This document shows positions 33,437 to 42,047 of a DNA stretch of 64,000 nt, piece by piece. The notes below the pieces were generated by a model. That model did no database searches. It was not told the DNA's origin and saw only the letters and a program-made list of their open reading frames with translations. The stretch spans positions 18,353 to 82,352 of the forward strand of contig NZ_RZRU01000028.1 of the NCBI RefSeq assembly GCF_003997495.1, written 5' to 3'. The position numbers and the translations under genes were made by a program. The DNA is from Mesorhizobium sp. M7A.F.Ca.US.008.03.1.1. Lineage in GTDB: Bacteria; Pseudomonadota; Alphaproteobacteria; Rhizobiales; Rhizobiaceae. Numbering within the stretch: position 1 is the first letter of the stretch; each line of letters begins with the position of its first letter.

Positions 33437-35761
33437 TCAGCCCAGATTGACGACCGCTTGTGCCTTGTGGGCGGCTTCGACCACGGCAAGCGCCGTCATG
33501 TTGACGACGCCGCGCGAGGTCACCGACGGCGTCAATATATGCGCCGGCATGTCGGTGCCGAGCAGGATCGGCCCAACATGCAGCGCGTCCATCATGGTCC
33601 TGAGCGCGGTCAGCGTGATGTTGGCCGAATCGAGGTTGGGGAACACCAGCAGATTGGCCTCGCCCTTCAGCCGCGAATGCGGATAGACGCGCTGACGCAG
33701 ATGCTCTGATAACGCCGAGTCCGCATGCATCTCGCCATCGCATTCAAGGTCAGGCGCGATGCGCGCCAGGATCGCCGCTGCTTGCCGCATCTTCAGCGCA
33801 CTCGGCGAATCGCGCGAGCCGAAATCCGAGTGCGACAGCAGTGCTGCCTTCGGCTCTATGCCGAAGCGCTGGATTTCTTCCGCCGCCAGCACCGTCATCT
33901 CGGCGATCTCCTCGGCCGTCGGGTCGACGGAGACGTGCGTGTCGGTCAGGAAGATGATGCCGCGCTGCGAGATCAGCATCGAGAGCGTTGACAGGTCGTG
34001 GTCCTTGACGCCGGAGCGCGGGCCGATGATCAAGGTGACGTTGCGCAGATGCCGCTCGAAGCGGCCTTCGAGGCCGCAGACCATGGCATCCGCATCGCCG
34101 CGCTTGAGCGCCAGGGCCGCGATCACCGTGTTGTCGGTGCGCACCATGGTGCGCGCGGCCTCCGTCGTCACGCCACGCCGGCCGGCGAGTTCGATCAAAA
34201 GGTCGACATAGTGGCGGTAGCGCGGATCGTCTTCCGGGTTGATCAGCCTGAAATCGACCCCGGGCTTGATACGCAGCCCGTAGCGCTTCAAGCGCACTTC
34301 GATGACGTGCGGGCGGCCGATCAGGATCGGCTCGGCAATGCCTTCCTCGAGCACGACCTGTGCGGCGCGCAGCACGCGTTCGTCCTCGCCATCGGCATAG
34401 ATAACGCGCTTGGCGCTCGATGCCTTGGCGGATGAGAACACCGGCTTCATCACCAGGCCGGAGCGGAAGACAAAGCGGTTGAGCTTGTCGATATAGGCGG
34501 CGAAGTCGGTGATCGGCCGCGTCGCGACCCCGGTGTCGCAGGCTGCCTTGGCGACCGCCGGTGCGATTCGCAGGATGAGGCGCGGATCGAAGGGCGAGGG
34601 GATCAGGAACTCCGGTCCGAAGATCGGCGTCTCGCCGGAATAGGCGCGAGCCGCGACATCGGATGGCTCTTCGCGTGCCAGCGCTGCGATTGCCCGCACC
34701 GCCGCCATCTTCATCTCCTCATTGATGGCGCTGGCGCCGCAGTCGAGCGCACCGCGAAAGATGTAAGGAAAACACAGTACATTGTTGACCTGATTGGGAA
34801 AATCGGAACGGCCGGTGCAGATCATCGCATCGGGACGCGCCGCACGCGCTATTTCCGGCATGATTTCCGGGTTGGGGTTGGCCAGTGCCAGGATCAGCGG
34901 TTTTGGCGCCATGTGCTGGAGCAGTTCCGGCTTCAGCACGCCTGCCGCCGAGAGGCCGAGGAAGACGTCGGCGCCTGAGATGACGTCGGCCAGCGTGCGC
35001 GCCTCGGTGTCCTTCACATAAGGGTCTTTCCAGCGATCCATCTCGTCGGTGCGGCCCTTGTAGGCGACGCCGAAACGGTCGGTGACCCAGATGTTTTCGA
35101 CCCGCGCGCCGAGCGAGACCAGCAGGTTGAGGCAGGCAAGGGCGGCAGCGCCGGCGCCGGAAGTGACGATCTTTATGTCCGATATGGTCTTGCCGGCGAA
35201 TTCCAACCCATTGAGCACGGCGGCGGCGACGATGATGGCGGTGCCGTGCTGATCGTCGTGGAACACCGGTATGCCCATGCGGGCCTTCAACTGCTCCTCG
35301 ACCTCGAAGCACTCCGGCGCCTTGATGTCCTCGAGGTTGATGCCGCCGAAGGTCGGCTCCAGCGCCGAGATCGTCTCGACCATGCGCTCGATGCCGGGCG
35401 CGTCGATCTCGATGTCGAAGACGTCGATACCGGCGAACTTCTTGAACAGGACGGCCTTGCCTTCCATGACCGGTTTGGAGGCCAGCGGGCCGATATTGCC
35501 GAGGCCGAGCACGGCCGATCCGTTGGTGACGACACCGACCAGATTGGCGCGCGCGGTGTAGTCGGCGGCGGTCGCCGGATCGTCGCGGATTTCCAGGCAA
35601 GGGGCGGCGACACCCGGCGAATAGGCGAGCGCAAGGTCGCGCTGATTGCCGAGCGGCTTGGTCGCCTGGATCTCGAGTTTTCCCGGCCTTGGGTGCTTGT
35701 GGAAGTAGAGGGCGGCTTCGTCGAGGTCCGAACGTGCCGTCTTTTTGCTCTCGCCTTCCAT
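33437..35761 (-). CDS. maeB: NADP-dependent malic enzyme with phosphotransacetylase-like domain
   Basis: Decarboxylates malate to pyruvate with NADP+, supplying pyruvate and NADPH during growth on C4-dicarboxylates, the main carbon source of bacteroids in rhizobia. 774 aa. The malic-enzyme half (about 1-430) has YSPGVAAPCLEI, FKKFAGIDVFDIEIDAP and the NAD(P)-binding SGAGAAALACL. The C-terminal half (about 440-774) is a phosphate-acetyltransferase-like domain that in this family is not catalytic but regulates oligomerisation by acetyl-CoA. GGGAG precedes the ATG. Confidence 0.94.
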   Translation of the reverse strand: MEGESKKTARSDLDEAALYFHKHPRPGKLEIQATKPLGNQRDLALAYSPGVAAPCLEIRDDPATAADYTARANLVGVVTNGSAVLGLGNIGPLASKPVMEGKAVLFKKFAGIDVFDIEIDAPGIERMVETISALEPTFGGINLEDIKAPECFEVEEQLKARMGIPVFHDDQHGTAIIVAAAVLNGLEFAGKTISDIKIVTSGAGAAALACLNLLVSLGARVENIWVTDRFGVAYKGRTDEMDRWKDPYVKDTEARTLADVISGADVFLGLSAAGVLKPELLQHMAPKPLILALANPNPEIMPEIARAARPDAMICTGRSDFPNQVNNVLCFPYIFRGALDCGASAINEEMKMAAVRAIAALAREEPSDVAARAYSGETPIFGPEFLIPSPFDPRLILRIAPAVAKAACDTGVATRPITDFAAYIDKLNRFVFRSGLVMKPVFSSAKASSAKRVIYADGEDERVLRAAQVVLEEGIAEPILIGRPHVIEVRLKRYGLRIKPGVDFRLINPEDDPRYRHYVDLLIELAGRRGVTTEAARTMVRTDNTVIAALALKRGDADAMVCGLEGRFERHLRNVTLIIGPRSGVKDHDLSTLSMLISQRGIIFLTDTHVSVDPTAEEIAEMTVLAAEEIQRFGIEPKAALLSHSDFGSRDSPSALKMRQAAAILARIAPDLECDGEMHADSALSEHLRQRVYPHSRLKGEANLLVFPNLDSANITLTALRTMMDALHVGPILLGTDMPAHILTPSVTSRGVVNMTALAVVEAAHKAQAVVNLG

Positions 35762-35938
35762 GCGGCCGCTCCCTCGAAATCTGGCTGGAGATTCCCTTTT
35801 AGCATGCAGCCGTGGTTTTTCGCGACGCTAATTGACGCGCCGGCAGCGTTACCCGGCGGCGCGTCGAAAGTCATGATTTATCAAAAGCTTACGCCGATTT
35901 TATAGCAGATGGCTCCTGCCGTTTGGCGGGTGCGTCGA

Positions 35939-36718
35939 TCAAAAAGCGCTGACGTAGAGACCACCGTCGACCGGTATGTTCTGCCCGGTCAGATATCCGG
36001 CATGGACCGAGCACAGGAAGGCGCAGATCTGGCCGAATTCCTCCGGCGTGCCGAGCCGCTTGGCCGGAACATCGGCACTGATGCGTGTCTTGCGCGCGGC
36101 TGCGGCCTCAGGGCTTTCGACGGTGCCGGCTTCATGCGGGCCGCGCAGACGGTCGGTGTCGAGCTTGCCCGGCAAAAGACTGTTGATGGTGACGTTGCGG
36201 TCGATCACCGTGCGCGCCACGCCGGCAAGGAACGAGGTCAGGCCGGCGCGCGCGCCGGACGACAGGTCGAGGCCGGGAATGGGCACATAGACCGACAGCG
36301 AGGTGATGTTGACGATACGGCCGAAGCCGCGTGCCGCCATGCCGTCGAGGACAGCCTGGACCAGCTCGATCGGCGTCACCATGTTCTGGGTAACGCCTTC
36401 GAGGATCTTTTCGCGGTCAAGCGTGCGGAAATCGCGAAGCGGCGGGCCGCCATTGTTGTTGACGAGGATGTCCGGCTCGGGGCAAGCCGCGAGCAGCGCC
36501 TTCTGCACCTCCGGCTTCGAGACGTCGCCGACGACTTCCGTCACCGTGACGCCATATCGCTCGCGCAACTCCGCAGCGGTTTTCGCCACCAGCTCCGCGT
36601 TGCGGCCGTTGACGACGATATCGCAGCCGGCTTCCGCCAGCGCCATGGCGCAACCGCGCCCAAGTCCCTTGCTCGAAGCGCAGACGATGGCCTTCTTTCC
36701 GCGGATACCGAGATCCAT
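35939..36718 (-). CDS. Short-chain dehydrogenase/reductase lacking the YxxxK pair
   Basis: 259-aa Rossmann-fold SDR. The cofactor loop is CASSKGLGRG (TGxxxGxG-type), NNNGGPP replaces the usual NNAG, and the catalytic serine lies in VNITSLSVY. Where classical SDRs have YxxxK, this one reads LSSGARAGL, so Tyr and Lys are replaced by Ser and Arg. It therefore either uses another acid/base or is not a classical reductase; a subgroup of bacterial SDRs shows the same GARAGL pattern. The end LTGQNIPVDGGLYVSAF is normal. AGGAG lies 9-13 bases before the ATG. Confidence 0.87.
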   Translation of the reverse strand: MDLGIRGKKAIVCASSKGLGRGCAMALAEAGCDIVVNGRNAELVAKTAAELRERYGVTVTEVVGDVSKPEVQKALLAACPEPDILVNNNGGPPLRDFRTLDREKILEGVTQNMVTPIELVQAVLDGMAARGFGRIVNITSLSVYVPIPGLDLSSGARAGLTSFLAGVARTVIDRNVTINSLLPGKLDTDRLRGPHEAGTVESPEAAAARKTRISADVPAKRLGTPEEFGQICAFLCSVHAGYLTGQNIPVDGGLYVSAF

Positions 36719-36837
36719 GACGATTTCTCCTGTGATTTGGCCGGCAAGCTAGTCCTTCGGCTGGACCAATCGCAACCGTCATACGGTTGTTGCATGAATC
36801 GGGGCATAGCCTGCGCGAAAGCAAGGGTGAAATCGCG

Positions 36838-37653
36838 ATGTCCGGCCAAGAGCCCCGCACTTTCCGCAGCATGTTCATCTCCGACGTCCATCTGGGCTCG
36901 AAGGCGGCCAAGGCCGAATTCCTGATCGACTTCCTTCGACATCACGATGCCGATATCATCTATCTGGTGGGTGACATCGTCGACGGCTGGCGGCTGCGGC
37001 GGAGCTGGCACTGGCCGCAAAGCCACAATGACGTCGTGCAGAAGTTGCTGCGCAAGGCGCGCAAGGGCGCCAACATCACCTACATCGCCGGCAACCATGA
37101 TGAATTCGCCCGCCAGTTCCAGGGCGTGCATTTCGGCGGCATCGTCGTTGCCGATCGCGCCATCCACGAGACTGCCGACGGCAAGCGGCTGCTCGTCATC
37201 CATGGCGACCAGTTCGATACCGTCGTCCACAATGCGCGCTGGCTCGCCTATCTCGGCGACCACGCCTATGACGCGGCCATGCTGGTCAACCGCGTGGTGA
37301 CGCGGCTGCGCCAGTTGCTCGGCCTGCCGTATTGGTCGTTTTCGTCCTGGGCCAAGCACAACGTCAAGAAGGCGGTGAACTTCATCGGCTCGTTCCAGAC
37401 CATGCTTGCGGACGAGGCGCGCCGCTCGCATGTCGATGGCGTCATCTGCGGTCACATCCATCATGCCGTCATCGAGAATTTCGGCGATGTCCAATACATC
37501 AACACCGGCGACTGGGTGGAAAGCTGCACGGCTGTGGTCGAGCACTTTGACGGCCGCATGGAAATCCTGACCTGGGCGCAGGTGCTGCCCGAAGCGCCGG
37601 ACGAGCCCTTTATCCCGCTGCTCATAGAGGACCGGGTAGGGCACGCGGCATAG
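36838..37653 (+). CDS. Metallophosphoesterase, UDP-2,3-diacylglucosamine diphosphatase-like
   Basis: 271-aa calcineurin-type phosphoesterase resembling LpxH. All five metal motifs are present: D16/H18 in SDVHLGS, D46 in GDIVDGW, GNHDE at 86-90, HGD at 122-124 and GHIHH near 207. LpxH cleaves UDP-2,3-diacylglucosamine to lipid X in lipid A synthesis; the longer rhizobial relatives with SHNDVV and TGDWVESCTA may act on another substrate. No lipid A genes are adjacent. The ATG at 36838 was preferred over an upstream in-frame ATG at 36787. Confidence 0.82.
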   Translation: MSGQEPRTFRSMFISDVHLGSKAAKAEFLIDFLRHHDADIIYLVGDIVDGWRLRRSWHWPQSHNDVVQKLLRKARKGANITYIAGNHDEFARQFQGVHFGGIVVADRAIHETADGKRLLVIHGDQFDTVVHNARWLAYLGDHAYDAAMLVNRVVTRLRQLLGLPYWSFSSWAKHNVKKAVNFIGSFQTMLADEARRSHVDGVICGHIHHAVIENFGDVQYINTGDWVESCTAVVEHFDGRMEILTWAQVLPEAPDEPFIPLLIEDRVGHAA

Positions 37654-37677
37654 TCCGAAGTCTTTTCGCGCTTCGGA
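37654..37677 (+). terminator. Hairpin after the metallophosphoesterase gene
   Basis: TCCGAAG, a 10-nt loop, CTTCGGA begins directly at the base after the stop codon. A second hairpin at 37694-37711 (AACCGG/CCGGTT) is followed by TT. Together they probably end this transcript; neither has a full T-run. Confidence 0.5.
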
Positions 37678-37777
37678 ATCAATCAATTAGTCCAACCGGT
37701 TTCGTCCGGTTTTCGTCCATGTTAAGGGATCGATACGCGTTGCCGTCCGGCCGAGCGCAACGTGATTGGATCGATTC

Positions 37778-38992
37778 ATGTCCCTGCCGCCGCTGTCGCC
37801 CGAACAACTCGTCAAGCCGCGCCATTTCGAACTGCGCATGAGCCTGATCTTCGCGACGCTATTCGTGTCGCAAGGCACGCATCTGCCCTATTTTCCGCTC
37901 TGGCTGCAGGCGAAGGGCTTCGGCGCCGAACAGATCGCCGTGATCCTTGCCGCACCGATGTTCTTGCGCGTCGTGTCGACGCCTATGCTAACGGCATATG
38001 CCGACCGGGCGAAGGATCGCGCCAACGTCTATATCGCGCTGGTCGCGGCAACGATGGCCATTTCGGCCGGCTATTTCCTGCCAGCGACTTACGCGATCGT
38101 GCTGGCCGTATCTCTGCTTTTGACGATCGTCTGGACACCGCATTCGCCAATGGCCGATTCGCTAGCGTTGTCCGGGGTGCGCCGCTTCGGCTCGAATTAC
38201 ACCGCTATGCGCAAATGGGGCTCGATCTCTTATTTCTGCGCCAATGTTGTGGGCGGCTTCATCCTGGCGGCGGCCGGAGCCAAAGCTGTGCCGATAATCA
38301 TATTCGTGGCGCTTGCCGCAGCGCTTGTCGCAGCCCTGTTTGCGCCGCGAATGGGGCGGCCGCGCAAGGCCTCGCCGCTGTCGGCCGCAGAAATCCAGCA
38401 CGCCGCGCCTAGCCTGTTCAATGCCTATTTCCTCTACTTCACCTTAGGCGTCGGCATCATTACCGCCAGCCACGCCTTTCTCTACGGCTTCGTCTCCATC
38501 TACTGGAAATCGATCGGCATCAGCGATTCCGTCGTCGGCCTGCTGTGGGCCTGGGGCGTGGTGTGCGAAGTCGGCATGTTTTTGTTTTTCAATCGCATTT
38601 TCGCCTCCGTGTCCGTCGTCAAAGTGATGGTGATCGCTGGCATCGGTTCGATAGTTCGCTGGATCATCTTTCCACTGGTATGGCCGCTCGGTCTTGGCAT
38701 TCCGGGCTTCTTCGCCGTGCAGTCGCTGCATTCGGTGTCTGTCGCACTGGTGCTGATCGGCCTGCAGAAAATGATCGCCGAGACCGTCTCCGAAGAGCGC
38801 ACCGGTGCTGCGCAAGGCATCGCCTATTTCTTCAACGGCTTCTTCATGGCCGCCGTTACGCTTGCTTCCGGCCCGCTCTATGACCGTCTCGGCGTCGATG
38901 GGTTCCTTGTGATGATTCCGATCGCTATCGTCGGCCTCGTGCTGATCGGCCTTGCAGCGCGCTCAGCCCCACAGCGCCACATCGGGCGGTGA
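37778..38992 (+). CDS. MFS transporter (HcaT/LacY-like, MFS_1_like family)
   Basis: 404-aa, 12-helix secondary transporter. The pattern fits the MFS_1_like group (PF12832) that contains the 3-phenylpropionate permease HcaT and nucleoside/oligosaccharide permeases: an N-terminal helix with LIFATLFVSQGTHLPYFPLWLQAKGF, the motif-A-like TAYADRAKDR, and the central W-x-S-I/V-S segment KWGSISYFCANVVGG. The substrate is not deducible. The start is the ATG at 37778; an in-frame TTG four codons earlier is also open. Its 3' end overlaps the adjacent epimerase gene by 30 bp on opposite strands. Confidence 0.85.
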   Translation: MSLPPLSPEQLVKPRHFELRMSLIFATLFVSQGTHLPYFPLWLQAKGFGAEQIAVILAAPMFLRVVSTPMLTAYADRAKDRANVYIALVAATMAISAGYFLPATYAIVLAVSLLLTIVWTPHSPMADSLALSGVRRFGSNYTAMRKWGSISYFCANVVGGFILAAAGAKAVPIIIFVALAAALVAALFAPRMGRPRKASPLSAAEIQHAAPSLFNAYFLYFTLGVGIITASHAFLYGFVSIYWKSIGISDSVVGLLWAWGVVCEVGMFLFFNRIFASVSVVKVMVIAGIGSIVRWIIFPLVWPLGLGIPGFFAVQSLHSVSVALVLIGLQKMIAETVSEERTGAAQGIAYFFNGFFMAAVTLASGPLYDRLGVDGFLVMIPIAIVGLVLIGLAARSAPQRHIGR

Positions 38993-39946
38993 TACCAGCG
39001 ATCCCCGGTAGACGAGACCAGGCACACGGTCGCGGGCGAGCAGCAGCGGACCGTCGAGGTCGACGAAATCGGCATCCTGAGCAAGCAGCACCGCTGGCGC
39101 CATCGCCAACGACGTACCGACCATGCAGCCGACCATCACGCCGAAACCGAGTTCGCGGGCGCGATCGCGCAGCACCAAGGCCGCCGTCAGGCCGCCCGAC
39201 TTGTCGAGCTTGATGTTGACAGCATCGTAGAGGCCGACAAGTACTTCGAGATTTTTCGCCTCGTGCACGCTTTCATCGGCGCAGATCGGCACGGGATGCG
39301 CGATATGGCGCAAGATCTCGTCATGACCGGCCGGCAGCGGCTGCTCGATCAGCGCGATGCCCTGTTCGGCGGAGAATGCAAGGTTTGCAACGATGTTGTC
39401 GTCGCTCCAGCCCTCATTGGCGTCGAGGATGATGCGGCTGTCGGGTGCCGCTTGCCTGACCGCGCGGATGCGGGCGATGTCGTTGTCGCCGCCGATCTTG
39501 ACCTTGAGCAGCGGCCGCGCCGCGTTGGCGCGGGCTTGCGCCGCCATCGCCTCCGGCTCGCCCAGCGACAGCGTGTAGGCGGTTTCAAGCGCCCGTGGTG
39601 GTGCGGCGCCGATGCTGGATGCCACCGGTTCGCCGCTCAGCTTGGCTTCGAGGTCCCACAGGGCGCAGTCGATGGCGTTGCGGGCAGCTCCTGCCGGCAT
39701 GGCATCGAGCAAGGCGCTGCGGCTGATGCCGCCGGCGATCCGGCCGCGCATGGCCTCGATCGCGTCGCGGACCCCATCCAAGGTCTCGCCATAGCGCTTG
39801 TAGGGAACGCACTCGCCACGGCCGGCGTGGCCGCCCTCGCTGATCGTGCAGGAGATCACTTCGGCTTCGGTCTTGGAGCCGCGCGAAATGGTGAAGGTTC
39901 CGGCGATTGGAAAGCGCTCGGCCTCGACCGAAATGACACGCGCCAT
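38963..39946 (-). CDS. Dipeptide epimerase / DgcA-type racemase (enolase superfamily)
   Basis: 327 aa of the muconate-lactonizing subgroup. The catalytic lysine pair is in LLKVKIGG and INIKLDKSGG; metal ligands are D of LDANEGW, E of IEQPLP and D of CADES. It most resembles L-Ala-D/L-Glu epimerase (murein peptide recycling) and DgcA, the N-acetyl-D-glutamate racemase of Rhizobiales. DgcA usually has dgcN beside it, and dgcN is not here, so the epimerase reading is at least as likely. AGGAG lies 10-14 bases before the ATG. The STAS-MlaE gene is divergent from it. Confidence 0.87.
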   Translation of the reverse strand: MARVISVEAERFPIAGTFTISRGSKTEAEVISCTISEGGHAGRGECVPYKRYGETLDGVRDAIEAMRGRIAGGISRSALLDAMPAGAARNAIDCALWDLEAKLSGEPVASSIGAAPPRALETAYTLSLGEPEAMAAQARANAARPLLKVKIGGDNDIARIRAVRQAAPDSRIILDANEGWSDDNIVANLAFSAEQGIALIEQPLPAGHDEILRHIAHPVPICADESVHEAKNLEVLVGLYDAVNIKLDKSGGLTAALVLRDRARELGFGVMVGCMVGTSLAMAPAVLLAQDADFVDLDGPLLLARDRVPGLVYRGSLVSPPDVALWG

Positions 39947-40022
39947 ATTTTTCTGCTCCTGCTATGCGACAAGCGTGGTCGGCAAATCGACAGGTCAGAC
40001 CCGTCAGGCTAAACAGGACGCC

Positions 40023-41210
40023 ATGTTGACCATCGGCAAGCGCGACGCAAGCGGCACGACTGCAGGGGAGGCTGACCACGAACCGCGCGTGGCGGTCGGC
40101 GAGGAGGACGGCGTTCTTGGCTGCGCTTTCTCCGGAATCTGGACGACACGGACGGTCGCGCTGATCGACGCCGAAATGCGCAAGATCGAAAAGCGAAGCG
40201 GCTTCAAAACCTTGGCGCTCGATGTTTCCAAGATCGAGAAAATGGACACCGCCGGCGCCTGGCTGATCGACCGGCTGGTCAGCGCCTTCGAGAAGAAGGG
40301 CGTCGAGATCCAGATGCAAGGCCAGAGCGAGATCGCTTCGATCCTGCTCGAAGCTGTCGGCGAGGCCGTGCGGCGCGAACCCGAATCCGGCCCGGCGCGA
40401 CCGCCCAACATCGTCATTCGCGCGCTGGAGGCGGTTGGCCGCCGGGTCTACGAGATGCGCGACGATTTTCTCGCCTCGATGAACATTCTCGGCGCCACCA
40501 TCCGTGGCGCGCAGATGAAGCTCGGCCGTGGCCATGCCGTCAACCCGGCGGCGATTTTCAACCAGATCGACCGCATGGGCGTCGGCGCCATTCCGGTGGT
40601 GGTGCTGATGTCGGCGATCGTCGGCGCCATCGTTGCCCAGCAAGGCGCCTACCAGCTCAGCTATTTCGGTGCCGATATCTTCGTCGTCGACCTGGTCGGC
40701 GTGCTGATCCTGCGCGAACTCGGCGTGCTGATGACGGCGATCATGATCGCCGGCCGCTCGGGCAGCGCGATCACCGCCGAGATCGGCTCGATGAAGATGC
40801 GCGAGGAGGTCGACGCGCTGAAGGTCATCGGGCTCAATCCCATCGGTGTCCTGGTCTTTCCGCGCCTTGTGGCGCTGGTCATCGCCTTGCCATGCCTGAC
40901 CATCATCGCCAATTTCGCCGCACTCGGCGGCGGCATCCTGGCCGCGTGGCTCTATTCCGACATTCCACCCGCTGCTTTCATCGACCGGCTGCGCGTCGCC
41001 ATCGATCTCAGCACCATCTTTGCCGGCCTGATCAAGGCGCCGTTCATGGCCATGATCATCGGCACGATTGCCTCGGTCGAAGGCATGAAGGTCGGTGGCA
41101 GCGCCGAATCGCTGGGCCAGCATGTTACCGCCTCGGTGGTGAAGTCGATCTTCGTCGTCATCATCCTCGACGGACTTTTCGCCATGTTCTACGCAGCGAT
41201 CGAGTTCTGA
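40023..41210 (+). CDS. mlaE: STAS-MlaE fusion permease of an Mla-type lipid ABC transporter
   Basis: 395-aa inner-membrane permease for phospholipid transport between inner and outer membrane. An N-terminal STAS domain (about 20-110; LDVSKIEKMDTAGAWLIDRL is its ligand/partner loop), equivalent to separate MlaB in E. coli, is fused to the MlaE permease domain (PF02405; VVLMSAIVGAIVAQQGAYQL, LRELGVLMTAIMIAGRSGSA, EVDALKVIGLNP). The start is the ATG with AGGA upstream, giving a complete STAS domain. It is first gene of a four-gene operon with mlaF one base downstream. Confidence 0.93.
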   Translation: MLTIGKRDASGTTAGEADHEPRVAVGEEDGVLGCAFSGIWTTRTVALIDAEMRKIEKRSGFKTLALDVSKIEKMDTAGAWLIDRLVSAFEKKGVEIQMQGQSEIASILLEAVGEAVRREPESGPARPPNIVIRALEAVGRRVYEMRDDFLASMNILGATIRGAQMKLGRGHAVNPAAIFNQIDRMGVGAIPVVVLMSAIVGAIVAQQGAYQLSYFGADIFVVDLVGVLILRELGVLMTAIMIAGRSGSAITAEIGSMKMREEVDALKVIGLNPIGVLVFPRLVALVIALPCLTIIANFAALGGGILAAWLYSDIPPAAFIDRLRVAIDLSTIFAGLIKAPFMAMIIGTIASVEGMKVGGSAESLGQHVTASVVKSIFVVIILDGLFAMFYAAIEF

Positions 41211-41211
41211 G

Positions 41212-42033
41212 ATGCAGCTGCGAAACAGGAAAAGGGCAGGTGCACTGGCTGATGACGCGGGCGAGGGCGACATCGTGCTTTCCGCGCACGACATCAGCGT
41301 TTCCTTTGCCGACAAGCTTATCCTCGACGGGCTGTCGCTCGACATAAGGCGCGGCGAAATCCTTGGATTTGTGGGCGCCTCGGGTGCTGGCAAATCCGTT
41401 CTGCTGCGCACCATTCTCGGCCTGACGCGCAAGCAGTCGGGCACGATCAAGCTGTTCGGCGTCGATATCGAGAAGGCGAGTGACATCGAGCGCCTTCGCA
41501 TCGACATGCGGCTCGGCGTGCTGTTCCAGCACGGCGCCCTGTTTTCGGCGCTGACGGTGCTGGAAAACGTCCAGGTGCCGATGCGCGAATATCTCGATCT
41601 GCCGCGAAAGCTGATGGACGAACTGGCATTGCTCAAGATCGAGCTGGTCGGGCTGCCGCCCGATGCGGCGCAGAAATTCCCGTCCGAACTGTCCGGTGGC
41701 ATGATCAAGCGCGCCGCGCTGGCTCGGGCGCTGGCGCTCGACCCCGACATCGTCTTCCTCGACGAGCCGACGTCGGGCCTCGATCCGATCAGCGCGGCGG
41801 AGTTCGACGAGCTGGTGGTCAAGCTGCGCGATACGATGGACCTGACCGTATATATGGTGACGCATGATCTCGACACGCTTTTCACCGCTTGCGACCGGGT
41901 GGCCGTGCTCGGCAAGAAGAAAGTGCTGGTCGAAGGCACCATCGACGACATGCTGAAGAGCGAGGAGCCGTGGGTAAAGTCCTATTTCCGCGGAAAACGC
42001 GCCCGGCAACTTGATCTTGCGGCGCGCGCATAG
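41212..42033 (+). CDS. mlaF: MlaF-type ATP-binding protein
   Basis: 273-aa ATPase of the lipid transporter. Walker A is GASGAGKSVLLR, the Q-loop region LFQHGALFSALTV, the signature LSGGMIKRAALARALAL, Walker B IVFLDEPTSGLDP, and the switch histidine in VTHDLDT. GGMIKR in the signature (instead of GGQxQR) is the usual Mla form. The C-terminal tail after DDMLKSEEPWVKSYFRG corresponds to the MlaF extension that contacts the partner subunit. Starts one base after the mlaE stop. Confidence 0.94.
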   Translation: MQLRNRKRAGALADDAGEGDIVLSAHDISVSFADKLILDGLSLDIRRGEILGFVGASGAGKSVLLRTILGLTRKQSGTIKLFGVDIEKASDIERLRIDMRLGVLFQHGALFSALTVLENVQVPMREYLDLPRKLMDELALLKIELVGLPPDAAQKFPSELSGGMIKRAALARALALDPDIVFLDEPTSGLDPISAAEFDELVVKLRDTMDLTVYMVTHDLDTLFTACDRVAVLGKKKVLVEGTIDDMLKSEEPWVKSYFRGKRARQLDLAARA

Positions 42034-42047
42034 CCATAAGTGGGACA

